This document shows, piece after piece, positions 3,968-6,050 of a stretch of 6,050 nt of DNA. Both the position numbers and the translations under genes were made by a program. Source of the DNA: Acidobacteriaceae bacterium (GTDB lineage Bacteria; Acidobacteriota; Terriglobia; Terriglobales; Acidobacteriaceae); contig PLST01000523.1 of NCBI GenBank assembly GCA_003164255.1, positions 1 through 6,050 of the forward strand. Direction: 5' to 3'. Positions within the stretch are counted from its first letter, which is position 1; every line of letters begins with the position of its first letter. The notes below the pieces were generated by a model. It saw only the letters and a program-made list of their open reading frames with translations, was not told the origin of the DNA and made no database searches.

Positions 3968-5959
3968 ATGAAAAGCCCTTTCCCAGTGCTCATGGCTCGA
4001 CTGCCAATGCTTATTTTGGCGCTGGTTATTGCTTCGTTTGCGAACCGCGCCGAGCCGCAAACATTTGAGACGCAGCAGTGGCAGCAGGGCTATTCCATCA
4101 TCGATTCACAATGGCGGTTTCATCCAGGGGACGATCCAGCGTGGGCGTCGCCAACGTTCGACGATTCGCAGTGGCAGCTTGTCGAAGCCGGCAAGCTATG
4201 GAAACGGGGAATTTCAGGGTATGGGTGGTTTCGTTTGCGGATGAAGTTGCCCGAAACCAAAGAGCCGCTGGCGATCGATATCGGCCACATGAACAGCGCC
4301 GCGGAGGTCTACATCAACGGCACGCTCGTGGGGACTGCCGGAGTGATGCGGCCGAAGCCGGATTGGAGCGGGGGACTGCAAGTGAATATGAGTCCCATTC
4401 CGGTTGAGTTGAACGGTGAGTGGATCGAGATCGCGGTGCGGGACTGGAAGAGCCCCGTCGCGTCCAGCTATTCCGGAGGAGGGTTCACCCGCCATCCGAT
4501 CGTGGGCACGCTCAAGTCAATCTCCGAAGCGAGGAAGCTGGACGTGGACGGAGAGCTTGTGCAGGAGAGCCCCGACTTGTTGGTAGGTCTCCTTTACGCC
4601 GTATTGGGAGTCTTCAGCCTGGGGCTATTCCTGATGCGCCGACAGGCTTCGGAGTATGCGTGGTTCGCCGCAAGCGCCCTGGCCGGGGCCTATGTCGTTT
4701 TTGCGTACGGCTGGTTATGGGGGGCGGGCAGCGTCACCTTCCTTGAAGGAGATACGCGTCTGGTGAACGCGTTTGCCCAGATTGCTCAGCTCCTCTTCAT
4801 CTGGAAGTTCATTCACGCGAAGGCCGATCGCCTGCTTTTTTGCGCTTCGGTTCTTGCACTTGCTCAGGGGATAGTGGGGTGCGCCGCGTTTTATCAGCTG
4901 CTCTCCTTGCCCTTGGGCGAGTCGGTTGCGACGATCTGCGGAGCGATTGTGGCCGTGTTGATTCTGGTGCGGCTGGTGCGATCGACGATGCGGGGCAACC
5001 TGGAGGCGCGGTTGCTGCTTCCCGCCGAGGCGCTGCTGGGATCGCTCGTCGTCATCGACGGCATCAAGCTGGCGCTTTCCTGGGCTGGAAGAGGCCTTCG
5101 GGGTTCTCCTACTACCACAATCCTCTTCCAAAACGACACGGTTACCGTCCATACCAGCGACCCTGTTCAGCTGCTTTTTCTCATCACGATTGCAGCCGCG
5201 CTGGTGCTGCGATTCACTCGATCGGCCGAGCGCGACGAGCGGCTCTCTTCGGAGGTGGCTGCGGCGCAGGAAGTGCAGATGTTCCTGGTGCCGAGAAGTG
5301 CACCGCAACTGGATGGATTCAAGGTGGACGCCGAGTATCTGCCAGCGAGTGAGGTTGGCGGAGACTTTTACCATGTGCTCCAGTTGCCGGACGGCTCCGC
5401 GCGCATTGTGGTGGGAGACGTCAGCGGCAAGGGATTGAAGGCTGCCATGACCGTAAGCGCGATCATGGGTGCGCTGCGCGTTTCCGACTTGCATTCGCCG
5501 GCGGAAGTGTTGGGATACCTGAACCGGGTACTGTATGGACAGGTGAGTGGATTCGTCACCTGCTGCGCAATTCTCGTTGCGTCCGACGGCTCCGCAACGC
5601 TCTCCAACGCAGGCAATCCCGCCCCGTATTGGAATGGCAGGGAGATGCCGGTCGAACCTGGCTTGCCGCTCGGCATGGTCGCGGAAATCGACTACACAGA
5701 GATGCAGTGCGAGATTGCGCCGGGCGACCAGCTCACGTTTGTCTCCGACGGCGTGGTCGAAGCGACCAACCCGCAAGGCGAGCTCTTTGGGTTTGACCGT
5801 ACGCAAGCTGTGAGCAATCAGCCAGCGAGCGCCATTGTCGAAGTGGCAAGACAGTTTGGCCAGCAGGATGACATTACCGTCGTGACCCTCACGAGGGAAA
5901 TCGTTGAAACACCTGCTGGCACACGGGTTTCTGTGCCCCCACTGTCTGTAAACATCTGA
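3968..5959 (+). CDS. Seven-TM receptor with exported sugar-binding-like domain and SpoIIE/RsbU-type PP2C phosphatase
   Basis: A 663-residue membrane signalling protein. A signal peptide (about 1-28; hydrophobic core 12-25) is followed by an exported beta-sandwich (about 36-185) resembling the galactose-binding jelly-roll: WASPTFDDSQWQ (59-70), GYGWFRLRMKLP (84-95), AEVYINGTLVG (112-122). About seven hydrophobic segments follow (near 203-223, 231-252, 265-283, 289-310, 317-337, 347-370, 400-416), as in 7TMR-DISM receptors. A helical linker (417-440) ending in QEVQMFLVP leads into a complete SpoIIE-type phosphatase. Its metal-ligand motifs are present: GGDFY (D466), GDVSGKG (D484), SDGVVEA (D594) and DDIT (D634/D635), plus NAGNP (547-551). 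Such domains dephosphorylate Ser/Thr on anti-sigma-factor antagonists or related partners; no partner gene is present here. The ATG at 3968 has only a weak GGGA (3956-3959); M9 is an alternative start that would still leave a signal peptide. It is divergent from the SRPBCC operon and shares a 266-base intergenic region with it. Confidence 0.92.
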   Translation: MKSPFPVLMARLPMLILALVIASFANRAEPQTFETQQWQQGYSIIDSQWRFHPGDDPAWASPTFDDSQWQLVEAGKLWKRGISGYGWFRLRMKLPETKEPLAIDIGHMNSAAEVYINGTLVGTAGVMRPKPDWSGGLQVNMSPIPVELNGEWIEIAVRDWKSPVASSYSGGGFTRHPIVGTLKSISEARKLDVDGELVQESPDLLVGLLYAVLGVFSLGLFLMRRQASEYAWFAASALAGAYVVFAYGWLWGAGSVTFLEGDTRLVNAFAQIAQLLFIWKFIHAKADRLLFCASVLALAQGIVGCAAFYQLLSLPLGESVATICGAIVAVLILVRLVRSTMRGNLEARLLLPAEALLGSLVVIDGIKLALSWAGRGLRGSPTTTILFQNDTVTVHTSDPVQLLFLITIAAALVLRFTRSAERDERLSSEVAAAQEVQMFLVPRSAPQLDGFKVDAEYLPASEVGGDFYHVLQLPDGSARIVVGDVSGKGLKAAMTVSAIMGALRVSDLHSPAEVLGYLNRVLYGQVSGFVTCCAILVASDGSATLSNAGNPAPYWNGREMPVEPGLPLGMVAEIDYTEMQCEIAPGDQLTFVSDGVVEATNPQGELFGFDRTQAVSNQPASAIVEVARQFGQQDDITVVTLTREIVETPAGTRVSVPPLSVNI

Positions 5960-5965
5960 TTTCGG

Positions 5966-5997
5966 TCGTGTGGTCGCCAACTCGTGTGGCCGCCAAC
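5966..5997. repeat. Two-copy 16-bp tandem repeat
   Basis: TCGTGTGGTCGCCAAC is followed directly by TCGTGTGGCCGCCAAC, one base different, 6 nt after the phosphatase stop. No T-tract hairpin is seen here, so it is not an obvious terminator. The rest of the window, to 6050, shows no gene. Confidence 0.6.
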
Positions 5998-6050
5998 TCG
6001 GAAGAGATATGGTGTGACCCTGTCAACATCTTCGAATCGCTGGGGTGGTT

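Noticed and set aside
4715..5980. A 421-codon open frame on the minus strand
   Set aside because: It is antisense to the phosphatase gene, rich in Arg, His and Gln as expected for a shadow frame in high-GC DNA, and shows no recognisable domain.

Overview
The window reads as a high-GC bacterial chromosome segment. The gene mix fits an Acidobacteriota member (Acidobacteriaceae-like): orphan Flp-type pilins, an SRPBCC/ArsR pair, and a seven-transmembrane receptor fused to a SpoIIE-type phosphatase. This taxonomic call is an inference from gene content. No rRNA or other marker gene is present.

Layout. Bases 1-1470 (+) encode a nitronate monooxygenase / PfaD-like flavoprotein. It converges on a small Flp/type IVb prepilin gene (1618-1815, -), with a bidirectional terminator hairpin between them. 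A second paralogous prepilin gene (2339-2536, -) follows. The two pilin genes sit in two diverged tandem copies of a unit of roughly 0.6-0.7 kb. The second copy still carries the last codons, stop codon and terminator of the nitronate monooxygenase gene (2130-2252), a clear footprint of the duplication. Conserved upstream blocks (1975-2078 and 2594-2696) belong to the same unit. A third hairpin with the same core word lies at 2818-2850.

Next is a two-gene minus-strand operon: an SRPBCC/AHSA1-domain protein (3222-3701), then an ArsR-family repressor (2882-3211). They are separated by 10 nt, and the repressor's ribosome site overlaps the stop codon of the first gene. A sigma70-like promoter and repeated candidate operator words lie upstream. 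Divergent from this operon, 3968-5959 (+) encodes an exported-domain / seven-TM / SpoIIE-PP2C receptor phosphatase. The last 91 bases hold only a short tandem repeat.

Working together. No single pathway links the genes. Three independent units are visible: the flavoenzyme, the duplicated pilins (their Tad export machinery is not in the window and must lie elsewhere if they are functional), and an SRPBCC-ArsR operon beside a signalling phosphatase. The most unusual content is the tandem pilin unit with its hitch-hiking gene tail, its recurring terminator word, and a leader hairpin whose pairing is partly kept in both copies.
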